Assembly (NCBI GenBank): GCA_031406575.1
Contig: JANOHP010000032.1
Span: 1 to 59,491 of the forward strand
DNA length: 59,491 nucleotides
Direction: 5' to 3'
Source: Ga0077555 sp031406575
Lineage (GTDB): Bacteria; Pseudomonadota; Alphaproteobacteria; Rhizobiales; Hyphomicrobiaceae
Part shown: piece after piece, positions 34,478 through 46,891 of the stretch
Layout: each line of letters opens with the position of its first letter
Position numbering within the stretch: position 1 is the stretch's first letter
Program-made: the position numbers and the translations under genes
Notes under the pieces: model-generated
What the model saw: only the letters and a program-made list of their open reading frames with translations
The model's database searches: none
What the model was told of the DNA's origin: nothing

Positions 34478-35194
34478 TCAGCTCGCCATGCGCTCCAGCC
34501 GGTCGAGGAGAGCTTCGGGCGAGAAGGGCTTGGTCAGAATTCCCGTCTGCTCCAGATCGAGTTCGATCGAGTGGTCATCGAGACCGTCGGCGCATCCCGT
34601 GATCAGCACCGTCGGCACGGCTTTGCCTCGATCGCGCAGCTGAACGTAGACGCTCAATCCGTCGATCAACGGCTTTTTGAGATCGAGGATCAAAACATCG
34701 ACGCCACCGCGATCGACGCGTTGAAGCGCCTCGTTGCCATCGGTGACGAGTTCGCACGACCGGCCTGCACCAATAGCCGTGCGCAGCGTGGCGCCCAGCG
34801 TTGGACAGGCGTCCCCGACGAGGACGATGCCCGCCGGCTCGATCCCGCCGATCGTGGCAACGAGATCGGCAATGTCGATCGGTTTGGGGATGACACCCAG
34901 CGCGCCGTTCTGCGCGGCCTGTGTGAGCAATTGCTCGACGCTGTAGCCGGTCATCATGAAAATCTTGGCGCTCGGGTGGCGCATGCGGATTTCCAGAAAG
35001 CTCTGCACGCCGTCTTTTCCGGGCATCATGACATCCATGAAGCCCAGATCGAACCTGCGGCGGTCATAGGCCGCAATCGCCTCGTATCCATTGTAGGCAA
35101 CCTCGACCTCGTGACCCTGCATCGTCAGCAGTTCACCCAGGCTGTCGGCATGATCGCGATCGTCATCGACGACGAGAATCGACAGTTGCCCCAT
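34478..35194 (-). CDS. Tandem-receiver response regulator
   Basis: This 238-residue protein is made of two receiver domains and nothing else. The first (about 5-120) has VVDDDRD, Asp54 in GFMDVMMPG, MMTGYS and Lys104 in IPKPID. The second (about 121-236) has only one acidic residue of the usual pair (LVGDACPT), Asp171 in LILDLKKP and a lysine in LTKPF, so it may still accept phosphate weakly. No output domain exists. The gene starts one base after the stop of the sensor kinase upstream, so the two form an operon and a likely pair. It is convergent with cheD. Confidence 0.9.
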   Translation of the reverse strand: MGQLSILVVDDDRDHADSLGELLTMQGHEVEVAYNGYEAIAAYDRRRFDLGFMDVMMPGKDGVQSFLEIRMRHPSAKIFMMTGYSVEQLLTQAAQNGALGVIPKPIDIADLVATIGGIEPAGIVLVGDACPTLGATLRTAIGAGRSCELVTDGNEALQRVDRGGVDVLILDLKKPLIDGLSVYVQLRDRGKAVPTVLITGCADGLDDHSIELDLEQTGILTKPFSPEALLDRLERMAS

Positions 35195-35195
35195 G

Positions 35196-36275
35196 TCAGG
35201 CGGCCTTCCGGTTGGCTTCGGCGATCGGAAAATATGCGGTGAACGTTGCGCCCTCACCCAGCTTGCTGGCGATGCGCAATCCACCACCATGCTGCTGCAG
35301 AATTTTCTCGACGGCCGGCAGGCCGAGGCCGACGCCGAAGGATTTCGTCGTGAACAATGGCTGCATGATTTTCGCCAAGTTCTCCTCCGAAATGCCCGGA
35401 CCGTTGTCGGTGACCGAAATTTCGATCATGTCGCCGACGAATGTCGTCGCCACGTTGATGCGCGGATCGAGCGCGGCCACCGCTGTAACGGCATCGGCTT
35501 TGCCGACCATGGCTTCCGACGCATTCGAAAGAAGATTGATGAGGACGCGACGCATGCGATCCTCGTCGATCCCGCACTCGATGCTTCCCAGGCCCAGGTC
35601 GTAGGTAATGTGCAGCATGCCAGGCAGCGCTTTGCGCTCCTCTTCGACGATGCTTCTCACCCAGTCGTCCACATTGAAGGCTTTGCGGTCGAGCGCGCGC
35701 GAGCGAGTGAAGTCGAGCAGTTCCGAAATGATCTTGTCGCACCGCGCCACCTGAGCGGCAATGCGCTGCAATTGGGGCTCGACGCCCATTCCTTTGTTTT
35801 TGATCTTCATCTCGATCAGGTAGGAGGCCGTTCTGATGGCGCCCAGGGGATTTCGAATTTCATGAGCGACGGTGGCGGTGAGCTGACCCAACTGGGCAAG
35901 CTTGCCTTTCATGACCACATCGTCCTGCACCTGGTTCAACTTTTCGATCTTTTCGAGCAACTCCGAATTCAACCGAACCACGCCTTCGTTGAGTTGCCGA
36001 GCTTCTTCGCGGGCGTTGGTGGCAATGCGATGCGCCTCTTCGAGAGCACTGCGGCCGTCCTGCGTTCTGGCGAGCGCCTTGTCAGCCAGGACCGAGGTTA
36101 CGACGACGAGGCCCAACATCACGGTGCCCACGGAAAACCAAAGCTGGCGGAGGACACCGACGTCCTGGATCGTCGCACCCACGACGAGGCCGGCTCCCGC
36201 GGCGATAATCCCCAACGCCGACAGTGTCGCAAAGGTGGAGCGTCCGATGTTATTGGTGTCGAACAATTGCGGCAT
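35196..36275 (-). CDS. Membrane sensor histidine kinase without sensor domain
   Basis: This 359-residue kinase has two membrane helices (about 16-36 and 44-64) with hardly any loop between them, then a coiled coil (about 75-125), a HisKA domain with His138 (VAHEIRNPLG), and an ATPase domain (LLSNASEAM, DNGPGIS, GVGLGLPAVEKILQQHGG). With no extracytoplasmic domain it probably senses inside the membrane or through a partner. The ATG at 36275 is favoured because GAGGG lies eight bases upstream; ATG 36281 is too close to it. It is the partner of the tandem-receiver protein directly downstream. Confidence 0.93.
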   Translation of the reverse strand: MPQLFDTNNIGRSTFATLSALGIIAAGAGLVVGATIQDVGVLRQLWFSVGTVMLGLVVVTSVLADKALARTQDGRSALEEAHRIATNAREEARQLNEGVVRLNSELLEKIEKLNQVQDDVVMKGKLAQLGQLTATVAHEIRNPLGAIRTASYLIEMKIKNKGMGVEPQLQRIAAQVARCDKIISELLDFTRSRALDRKAFNVDDWVRSIVEEERKALPGMLHITYDLGLGSIECGIDEDRMRRVLINLLSNASEAMVGKADAVTAVAALDPRINVATTFVGDMIEISVTDNGPGISEENLAKIMQPLFTTKSFGVGLGLPAVEKILQQHGGGLRIASKLGEGATFTAYFPIAEANRKAA

Positions 36276-36796
36276 TGTCATTACCCTCGGGTAGCGTCGA
36301 ACGGATTGGCGGATGGCGACTATCCAATCGCACCCGACCGAGCGTCACTGCGTCGACATTACGTGCACACCATCGCGCGCCCCGACAAATCGTCGGGTAT
36401 CGCGACCGCGTGCCGTGACGAGCCGACATCGAACCACATGATGAATCGACCCGTGACATCCAAGTCACCTGCCCGACCCTACGCGCTGGTCGTGAAGATG
36501 ACCCTAACTTCATCACGATGGTGCAATCTATCGCGACCAAAAATGATCGCCGGGCTTCTTTTTCGACACTCCCACGCCCGTCTCATCGGGTTTCTTTCGC
36601 AGTTTCTCGATCCCGGCAAGGTGCCGTAAAGGCTGACGATGAGTGGGATGATCGCCGGCGATGAAGTTAATTTTTTCTGACTGCAATTTTCCAGGTCTTC
36701 TAGTATGATATTAATCTCTGACACCTAATCTGCGACCGATACATGGTCGGTGAGTCGTCTTCGATGACTTGCGCGCAGGCAGGTGGACCAGCATAT
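36276..36796. other. Divergent intergenic region with AT-rich promoter part
   Basis: This gap of 521 bases lies between the sensor kinase and the receiver/coiled-coil/ATPase gene. The left part has an inverted repeat GTGAC-N6-GTCAC at 36453-36468. The part 36660-36720 is strikingly AT-rich for this genome and carries a TATGAT at 36704-36709, which suits a -10 box, but the matching -35 position reads CTGCAA, a poor fit. No gene is supported within it. Confidence 0.45.
36453..36468. promoter_or_regulatory. Inverted repeat GTGAC-N6-GTCAC, possible operator
   Basis: Perfect five-base arms GTGAC (36453-36457) and GTCAC (36464-36468) with a spacer of six. Its form resembles sites of dimeric CRP-FNR-type regulators (arms GTGA/TCAC), but the GTGA-TCAC spacing is eight and not the canonical six. 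It lies about 180 bases upstream of the sensor kinase gene. Confidence 0.3.
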
Positions 36797-38677
36797 ATGT
36801 CCGAACAAATCGCCAACCGGATCCTCGTCATCGATGACGAATCCACCCATCGAATCTTGGCTAAAGAGTATCTCGAAGAGGCGGGCTATGTCGTGCGCTT
36901 GGCGGAAGACGCCAAACGCGGCTTGAAACTCGCGATGAACTCCAAGCCCGACCTGGTGCTCGTCGATTTGATGATGCCTGGCATGGACGGCTTTGAAATC
37001 TGCCAGCATCTGAAAGCTGCCGAAGCGACCGCGCACGTGCCCGTGATCCTGATCACCGCCTCGCGCGAGTCGGACGTCATTGCCCGCGGTTTCGACGTGG
37101 GCGTCGACGATTTCGTCACCAAGCCCGTCGACTGGACGTTCATTGCCGATCGGGTCGGATTGGTTCTGGCCATCGCGCAGAAGAAGCGCCGCGACCTGCT
37201 CGAGAAAGAGGACATGGCGCGCCAACTGCAGTCGGTCCAGGAGCAGGCCGAGCACGAGGGGCGCGCCTTCGCCTCGGCCGAGGTCGATGGCGCAACAGCG
37301 GGAGGCATTGCCGGAGCCGGCGGTGCTGCGGGATCGTCCGACTCCGTGGACGCTCGCATCAGAGCCATTCGCCAGTCCGCCGAGGCGGAAATGCAGGGCC
37401 TCGACGCGCGCTATGCCGCGCAGATGGAAGCCCAGCAAGCGGAAGCCCGCGCCACGATCGAAGCGGCTACTCTGGCCGCCCGGCGTGAGCTCGAAGGCGT
37501 CCATTTGGCCCACGCCCGAGCTTTGAGCGCGGCGCGCATCGAGTTCGACAACGCGCTCGCCGCCGAACGCGAGACGGCCCGCCGGGACGTGGACGCCGAG
37601 CGCCAGCGCGCAGAGCAGGCCATCACGGCCCTGAAGGCCCACACAGACGAGGCCGTTCGGGCCGCACGCCAGGACGATCAAGCGCGCATCGAGAGCCTGT
37701 CTGGGCAGCACGCCGCCGATCTCGAGGCCCAGCGTGCCGAGGCGGAGCGCCGGGTTCGCGCCATCGAGGCGATCGCGGCTGCCCAATTGCAGTCTGTTCA
37801 GGCTACAAAAACGAGCGAGATCGAAGCGCTTCGCGCTCAGCTCGACCAGCACATCGCTCAGATGGCTGCAATGCCGGTGGTCGAAAAAACCTCCAGCGAT
37901 CTGCCTGCGATACTGCAGGCCGCCCACGACGCGCGCCTGCGCTCGTGCTGGGACATCGCCCAGAACCTGGGCAATACCCACCTCGAGATGGTGAAGTCGC
38001 TGCTCGAGAAAGTGCGCGCGTTGCGCGACGACGGCGATGCCGAAAGTGCCGGCGGGCGCAGCCCCAACCGCGCCCGCCTGATTGAAATCGAAAAGGCCGT
38101 CAATGCGCTGTCGACATCGCTGGGGTCCCTGCGGTTGCTCGCTTACATGATGTCGGGCAAAGCCGCGCTCGACGAGGCGCCGTGCGACTTGACCCGGCTC
38201 GTCCGCGAAACAGCCGACAAGATGAAGACGCTGGCCGCCATGAACAAAGTGACGTTGCGCGCGGAGGCTCCCGACCGCAGTGTTGCCATGATCGCCGACG
38301 AGCCCCGCATCGCCTACGGCCTCCTCATGCTGACCATGAATGCCATCCGGCACTCGCCACACGGGGCGACGGTCACCTTATCGGTCGAGGATGACGCCGC
38401 CGACGGCGTGCAGATCAGGGTTACCGACCAGGGCGTCGGCATCCCTCAGGTGCGCCTGGGCACGCTGCGGACCTGCCTCGACCAGCCTCTCGATTTCGCC
38501 GACGAACAGAAATTCGGCTTCGGCATCCCGATCGCGACAGCCATTGCCCGGTTGCATGGCGGCTCCTTGGAGCTCGACAGCATCTTGGGCGGCGGCACCG
38601 TAGCAGCCATCCGCCTACCGAACGCCCGCCGCAGCAGCGATCAATCGCTGCGGGTCGACCACAGACGCAGCGCTTGA
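36797..38677 (+). CDS. Receiver / coiled-coil / HATPase protein without HisKA
   Basis: This 626-residue protein has an N-terminal receiver (about 8-125; LVIDDEST, Asp57 in LVLVDLMMPG, Lys in VTKPVD), then about 250 residues of Ala/Glu/Arg/Gln-rich coiled coil (about 130-380), and a C-terminal region with an ATPase domain (MLTMNAIRHSP, VTDQGVGIP, FGFGIPIATAIARLHGG). The stretch before the ATPase lacks an H-E-x-R box; only scattered histidines such as in NTHLEM are present. So it may be a receiver-controlled ATPase that does not phosphorylate itself, or have an unusual phosphorylated site. It heads a run of genes on the same strand with the Hpt protein, the single receiver and the WD40 kinase. 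Start at 36797 chosen for domain fit; 36743 is possible. Confidence 0.85.
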   Translation: MSEQIANRILVIDDESTHRILAKEYLEEAGYVVRLAEDAKRGLKLAMNSKPDLVLVDLMMPGMDGFEICQHLKAAEATAHVPVILITASRESDVIARGFDVGVDDFVTKPVDWTFIADRVGLVLAIAQKKRRDLLEKEDMARQLQSVQEQAEHEGRAFASAEVDGATAGGIAGAGGAAGSSDSVDARIRAIRQSAEAEMQGLDARYAAQMEAQQAEARATIEAATLAARRELEGVHLAHARALSAARIEFDNALAAERETARRDVDAERQRAEQAITALKAHTDEAVRAARQDDQARIESLSGQHAADLEAQRAEAERRVRAIEAIAAAQLQSVQATKTSEIEALRAQLDQHIAQMAAMPVVEKTSSDLPAILQAAHDARLRSCWDIAQNLGNTHLEMVKSLLEKVRALRDDGDAESAGGRSPNRARLIEIEKAVNALSTSLGSLRLLAYMMSGKAALDEAPCDLTRLVRETADKMKTLAAMNKVTLRAEAPDRSVAMIADEPRIAYGLLMLTMNAIRHSPHGATVTLSVEDDAADGVQIRVTDQGVGIPQVRLGTLRTCLDQPLDFADEQKFGFGIPIATAIARLHGGSLELDSILGGGTVAAIRLPNARRSSDQSLRVDHRRSA

Positions 38678-38763
38678 GCGTAGGAAACCACGGTCCGCAC
38701 CAGACGAAACCAAACGTTCATACTTTCGAAGACATGTTCGCTCCCGCGTAGCAGAGGCCTCAC

Positions 38764-39189
38764 ATGCGAAACGTCGATAGCAGAACCGCAGCCGATCCGG
38801 TGCTCAACCCGGCCGTGCTGCAGCAATACGCGCAGCGCAAGACCGGGCTTTTGGAGCGACTGGTTACAGCCTACCTCGAGGAGGCACCGATCTATCACCG
38901 TAACATCCGGGCGGGTGGCGTCGCGAGGGACTATGACCTCGTGAAAATCAATGCCCATTCACTCAAATCCTCGAGCTCCAATCTCGGAGCGGTCCGCTTG
39001 TCGAAGCTGTGCCAGGACTTGGAAACGTCGGCATCCGCCAAGGCCGTCGATGACGTCACCACGCTTTTGGAGCACCTGGGTCCGGAATGTTTCGAGGCCG
39101 AGGAAGCCCTCAAAAGCGCCGTTTTCACGATGACCGGCAAAACGCTCTTCGAAGACGGCCCGGCCAGCGCCGCCGCGGCCAATTCATGA
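38764..39189 (+). CDS. Free-standing Hpt phosphotransfer protein
   Basis: This 141-residue protein is one histidine phosphotransfer domain. The phosphorylated residue is His65 in NAHSLKSSSSNLGA, with the helical bundle pattern around it (LLERLVTAYLEE and LSKLCQDLETSA). It should pass phosphate between receivers. Its place between the receiver/ATPase protein and the hybrid kinase makes it the likely relay partner of the hybrid kinase, whose own receiver has no attached Hpt. A C-terminal tail of about 15 residues is Ala-rich. Confidence 0.93.
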   Translation: MRNVDSRTAADPVLNPAVLQQYAQRKTGLLERLVTAYLEEAPIYHRNIRAGGVARDYDLVKINAHSLKSSSSNLGAVRLSKLCQDLETSASAKAVDDVTTLLEHLGPECFEAEEALKSAVFTMTGKTLFEDGPASAAAANS

Positions 39190-39210
39190 CGTCGATTCAG
39201 GAGTAGTGAC

Positions 39211-39606
39211 ATGGCGCAAGCCGAAAAACCCCCCCTGCGCATTCTCGTTCTCGACGACCACGTCGACGTGGCCCAGGGCATCGGGGAAATTCTCGATCTG
39301 TTCGGCTTCGAGGTGGTTCTCGTCCATGATGGTCCGAGCGCGATCGCGGCCTACAACAACAACGACATCGATATCGGTCTTTTCGATATTCGCATGCCGG
39401 GCATGAACGGTGTCGAGGCGTTCCTGGAAATCCGCCGCACGCATCTCGATGCCAAGATCATCATGATGTCGGGCTATGCCGATGACGACCTGATCACGTG
39501 TGCGCTCGCGAATGGCGCGCGGGGTCTGCTGGCCAAACCGTTCGATCCCGACGGGATGCTGGACAAAGTCAACGAAATCATCGGGGAATCTGCGCAGGCA
39601 GCGTAA
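39211..39606 (+). CDS. Single-domain response regulator
   Basis: This 131-residue protein is a lone receiver: ILVLDDHVD, phosphoacceptor Asp59 in GLFDIRMPG, the switch Ser in MMSGYAD and Lys in LAKPFD. It begins 21 bases after the Hpt gene and is likely co-transcribed. It has no output domain and may be a phosphate sink or act by protein contact. It resembles the first half of the tandem-receiver protein at 34478 (same EAFLEIRRTH-type and MMxGYxxDxL segments), which suggests common ancestry. Confidence 0.92.
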   Translation: MAQAEKPPLRILVLDDHVDVAQGIGEILDLFGFEVVLVHDGPSAIAAYNNNDIDIGLFDIRMPGMNGVEAFLEIRRTHLDAKIIMMSGYADDDLITCALANGARGLLAKPFDPDGMLDKVNEIIGESAQAA

Positions 39607-39684
39607 CGCTCAACGGCGCCGGTGCCCCACGTTCCCTGACGGACGCGACGTCGAACCTCCCAACGCCTCCATCGGGTGAATGTC

Positions 39685-43605
<3,921 letters not shown>

Positions 43606-43655
43606 CACTCGACCGAGCGTCAGCGGGTTGGCGGTCTGGCTGGCGGTCTGGCGTC

Positions 43656-43686
43656 GTCGGCCTCCCGAGGGATGGCTGAGGCCGAC
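43656..43686. terminator. Inverted repeat between convergent genes, possible terminator
   Basis: Arms GTCGGCCTC (43656-43664) and GAGGCCGAC (43678-43686) pair perfectly over nine bases with a 13-base loop. It lies in the 88-base gap between the WD40 kinase and cpaD, which converge. There is no T-run on either side, so it is a weak candidate for intrinsic termination; it could still stop both transcripts or protect their ends. Confidence 0.4.
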
Positions 43687-43693
43687 AGCGCCG

Positions 43694-44404
43694 CTATTTC
43701 CTCGTGCTTTCGAGTTTGACTTTTTCGACGGCCGTTTCCGTGAAGGCTTTGCGTGTGGCGGTCCGTCGATCGCTGCCGCGGTCGTCTTCTTTGGCCGGGA
43801 AGCTCAAGTCCGTCGGGTTGGCCACCATATGGGCGAGGTTGCGCTGGGATGCGCAGCCCCAGTTGGCGTACGGCACCTCCTCGGGATTACGTCCGGCATC
43901 TTCCGACCAATCGCCACATACGGGCCCGACGGCCGCGATCCGATCATACGAGACTGTGATGGTGTCGGGAGAGTGCCCAGACGGCTTGCGTCGCACGCGC
44001 ACGCTCTCGGCTGGAATTCCCTCGCGCGCGAAGGTGGTCTGGATGTCGCGAACACGATCGAACGAGGCATGTCGTTTTTCGAATTTCGCGGGAATGGCGA
44101 TCACGATCGGACCCCGGCCGTCTTTCGAATAATTTCTGGCGAACCGCGTCCCCTCCAAATTCGCCAGAGCGCGGCCCCGCGACGTTTCGCGAAGCATGGG
44201 GATATCGAGTTCGGCACGATCGACCACCACGGAAATCGGGTGGCGTTTCGCGGGATCCGTCAGCTCGGGATGCGCTTGGTCGACGAGCCGACCGTGATCG
44301 CATCCAGAGATTGCCAACACGAGCAATCCGACAGCGGCCGCAGTGAACGTGGGTGACCGAAAGCGGACCGCACGGACTTCGAGTGTCTGCCCAATACGGC
44401 TCAT
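43694..44404 (-). CDS. cpaD: Flp/Tad pilus lipoprotein CpaD
   Basis: This 236-residue protein fits CpaD, an outer-membrane-linked lipoprotein of Flp/Tad pili. A signal region ends in a lipobox AISGC (near residue 35). The family's C-terminal block is clear: YDRIAAVGPVCGDWSED, then YANWGCASQRNLAHMVANPTDL. It overlaps the stop of cpaC by four bases (ATGA), so both are translated together. No pilin, CpaB, CpaE, CpaF or TadBC gene is in the window. The tail after residue 205 is basic and unlike the usual end. Confidence 0.92.
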   Translation of the reverse strand: MSRIGQTLEVRAVRFRSPTFTAAAVGLLVLAISGCDHGRLVDQAHPELTDPAKRHPISVVVDRAELDIPMLRETSRGRALANLEGTRFARNYSKDGRGPIVIAIPAKFEKRHASFDRVRDIQTTFAREGIPAESVRVRRKPSGHSPDTITVSYDRIAAVGPVCGDWSEDAGRNPEEVPYANWGCASQRNLAHMVANPTDLSFPAKEDDRGSDRRTATRKAFTETAVEKVKLESTRK

Positions 44405-45906
44405 TTCGGCACTCCATGTTCGGGGTATTCGACGATGAATCCGTAATCGTCCTTGGCACCGGCCACCAACGGACCCGAATTCTTGTAAATGCGATTCAGG
44501 TGCCCTCGAAACGCACCTTTGAGGTCGCTTGCGGGAGTGAAACCCTCATCGGCGCGGCTCAGCTTGCCCGGGTCCGTCGGCCTGACCACATACGGTGTGA
44601 CGAGGATGACGAGCTCGGTGGCGCTGTTGCGATAATCCTTGCTGCGGAACAAAGCCCCGAGGATCGGTAAATTGCGTAGCTCTGGAATGCCGTCGATGTT
44701 CTGGCGTGTCTGATCAGACAACAGTCCAGCAATCGCCAGCGCCGCGCCACTTGCCATTTCGACGGACGTTTCCGCACGACGCACCTGTAGACCGGGGATA
44801 TTGATAGTGCCGATAGTGACGGCCCCTTGCGCCGTCAGTTCGCTGACTTCGGCAGCGACCTTCAGATTGATGCGCCCTTCGGACAGCACATAGGGAGTGA
44901 ACGAGACGCTCACGCCGAACTGTTTCCACTCGACCGTGACGGTGTTGTCCTTCGAAGAGACCGGGATGGCGAATTCGCCACCGGCCAAGAATTTGGCGGT
45001 CTCTCCGGAGACGGCCGTCAGGGTCGGCTCAGCCAAGGTTTTCGCCAAACCGACGCGTTCGAGCGCTTCGATGATGGCCACGGCTGTGTTGCCGTTCCAG
45101 CTGGCGGTACCTTGCAGGGCACTGCCAGCGCCAATATTCGGCGGATTGGTTATGCCTGCGAAACTTGACCCTGCAGCAACGATCGCTGAAACGGGGAAAC
45201 CATTTTCGATCACCTTGGTGAAGGTGAACGCACCGGCCTTCCCCACGGCCCCCGGCAAATTGACACCCAACCGCTTGACGGCATCACGCTGCATTTCAGA
45301 AATCGTGACCTTGAGGGCGACCTGCTCTTTTTCGGCAACGGAGATCAAATTCACCACGGTGCCGTTCTTCACGTACTGCTTGGCCATGTCCTCGGCGCGG
45401 GAGGCATCGCCTGGATTGACCACGCGGCCGCTCAGCACGAGCCCTTCGCCCGACATGGACAGACCGATCTTCGACCCTGGCAGTAGCCGCTTCATCATGG
45501 CGGCCAGATCGCCCAGATCGCGCTTCACCGCAAAATCGAGAACGACGAGTTTGCGCCCATCGCGTCCGAGGAAGAAGGCGTTTGCTTCGCCTGCCGCCTT
45601 GGCGATCAGGACCACACGTCGTGCGGTCAGGATCGTCGCGTCGATCGTTTCGGGATGCGAGACGATGACGTCCTGGACGTCCACCGGAAGCTCCACGATC
45701 ATGGCCTTGTGCAGGCCCAGCGTGATGCGCCGAGAGATCGGCAGGAGGGCCGCGTTTTCGATCTTCATGATCGATTCGGATCCCGCGAGTGCTTCTGCCA
45801 GGGGAGGCCTTTGCTGAGCCGCTGCGGGGGCCATCGAGGCGAGAACAGCAATCACCAAGCTGGCCAGTAGGGGAGACACCGCGGATCGCAGTGCTGAACT
45901 GCACAT
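44401..45906 (-). CDS. cpaC: Flp/Tad pilus secretin CpaC
   Basis: This 501-residue protein fits CpaC/RcpA, the outer membrane secretin channel of Flp/Tad pili. A signal peptide (about 1-30) is followed by the N-terminal domain (LGLHKAMIVELPVDVQDVIVSHP), a BON-like region (SGEGLVLSGRVVNPGDA), and the secretin domain (about 190-430: KVTISEMQRDAVKRLGVN, LAEPTLTAVSGETAKFLAGGEF, VPELRNLPILGALF-type block read as GIPELRNLPILGALFRS). Channel-forming multimers of 12 or more are known for the family. It is followed by cpaD and stands apart from other pilus genes. Confidence 0.93.
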   Translation of the reverse strand: MCSSALRSAVSPLLASLVIAVLASMAPAAAQQRPPLAEALAGSESIMKIENAALLPISRRITLGLHKAMIVELPVDVQDVIVSHPETIDATILTARRVVLIAKAAGEANAFFLGRDGRKLVVLDFAVKRDLGDLAAMMKRLLPGSKIGLSMSGEGLVLSGRVVNPGDASRAEDMAKQYVKNGTVVNLISVAEKEQVALKVTISEMQRDAVKRLGVNLPGAVGKAGAFTFTKVIENGFPVSAIVAAGSSFAGITNPPNIGAGSALQGTASWNGNTAVAIIEALERVGLAKTLAEPTLTAVSGETAKFLAGGEFAIPVSSKDNTVTVEWKQFGVSVSFTPYVLSEGRINLKVAAEVSELTAQGAVTIGTINIPGLQVRRAETSVEMASGAALAIAGLLSDQTRQNIDGIPELRNLPILGALFRSKDYRNSATELVILVTPYVVRPTDPGKLSRADEGFTPASDLKGAFRGHLNRIYKNSGPLVAGAKDDYGFIVEYPEHGVPK

Positions 45907-46504
45907 GTCTTTTTCTCCGTTCGCACGCTACAAGCACACCGAATGACGCGCGTTGGCCCCGACCAACCGAACATCGGTCCAGAGCTGTTGCAGGTACTCG
46001 TGAGGCAGTGAGCTACCAGGATCCCGCGACCCCTGGAAATGTGCAGTCCTCCACCCAAACGTTGTTGGACCCTTCCGCACAGCTTGTGCACATCGTTGCA
46101 GCGCGCAGCAGTGCCGCTATACGGGCCTGCGCGCTGCGCTGGAGGGCAATTGCGGGCGTCTTTCGGCCCCCTGGACAGTTCCGGTGCATAACAATTTGGA
46201 GAAATAGGACGCTGAGGAACCGATACCTTGGCTGACTGTTGCGTTTTTGCACCAGTTTAATTAACCTAAAACCCACATCCGCAGCGGATAAAGCGAACGG
46301 CATCAATGTTGCATTCGAGACCCCATTGAGGTCTTGTGCCGTCGCATTGCCGTTTCGAAACGGTTGCGGAGGACGACATAGAAAGCCGGCCGACAACGAC
46401 TTAAGCCTATGTGTCGCGCCGACTTGCCGAACGAACGTGCTTGCTCTAGCAAGTCGTCAAGCAGCGGCCCCGGTGTGCCTTTGCCCACGGGGTGGGAGAT
46501 CGAC
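45907..46504. other. Long intergenic region, no gene recognised
   Basis: This gap of 598 bases separates the divergent cpaC and acyl carrier protein genes. Several frames are open but none looks like a protein family, and codon use is unlike the neighbours. The part around 46250-46275 (CAGTTTAATTAACC) is AT-rich and includes the palindrome TTAATTAA; this could be a promoter or a half CtrA-like site. No tRNA or clear repeat was seen. Confidence 0.5.
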
Positions 46505-46777
46505 ATGGACGAGACAGCGACCAAGATTATCGAAATTCTGAAGAAGCACATGAAGGAGCCGCGCGACGACATTGACCTGGGGACGGCGATGGCGGACTTG
46601 AAGATCGAGTCGATCGATCTTGCGATGATTGTCTTCGAACTCGAGGACACCTTCGCGATCGAGATTCCCTACAATGCCAACGACGCTGAAGAAGCGGCGG
46701 CCTTCAACACCGTCGGTTCCGTCGTCGAACGCGTCAAGAACGTCATTGCCGGCACCGGCAAGACCGTCAAAGCGTAA
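46505..46777 (+). CDS. Acyl carrier protein
   Basis: This 90-residue protein is an acyl carrier protein. The phosphopantetheine site is Ser36 in LKIESIDLAMI, where the common D-S-L is E-S-I. The acidic helix IVFELEDTFAIEIP follows as in ACPs. GGGAGATCGAC lies before the ATG at 46505. It is not the main fatty-acid AcpP by sequence and sits 114 bases upstream of a ketosynthase on the same strand, so the two probably make or extend a special acyl chain, in the manner of NodF-NodE. The product is unknown. Confidence 0.9.
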   Translation: MDETATKIIEILKKHMKEPRDDIDLGTAMADLKIESIDLAMIVFELEDTFAIEIPYNANDAEEAAAFNTVGSVVERVKNVIAGTGKTVKA

Positions 46778-46891
46778 CAGGCGGGTTGATCACGTCGATC
46801 GACGCCCGGTGCCGAGAGGCTCGGACGTGGGCCGATGCGCGGCTAGCCTATCGATGAAGGATTGAGGACTTTGACAAGCGAGGCAAAGGCT

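Noticed and set aside
36479..36724. Small open frame of 81 codons on the minus strand
   Set aside because: No ribosome site, odd composition, and it lies across an AT-rich promoter region.
43630..43653. Short direct repeat GGCGGTCTGGC twice between convergent genes
   Set aside because: Only two short copies in a GC-rich gap; no sign of a CRISPR or a mobile element.
46013..46396. Open frame of 127 codons on the minus strand in the cpaC-acp gap
   Set aside because: No family features, no ribosome site and an unlikely amino-acid composition.
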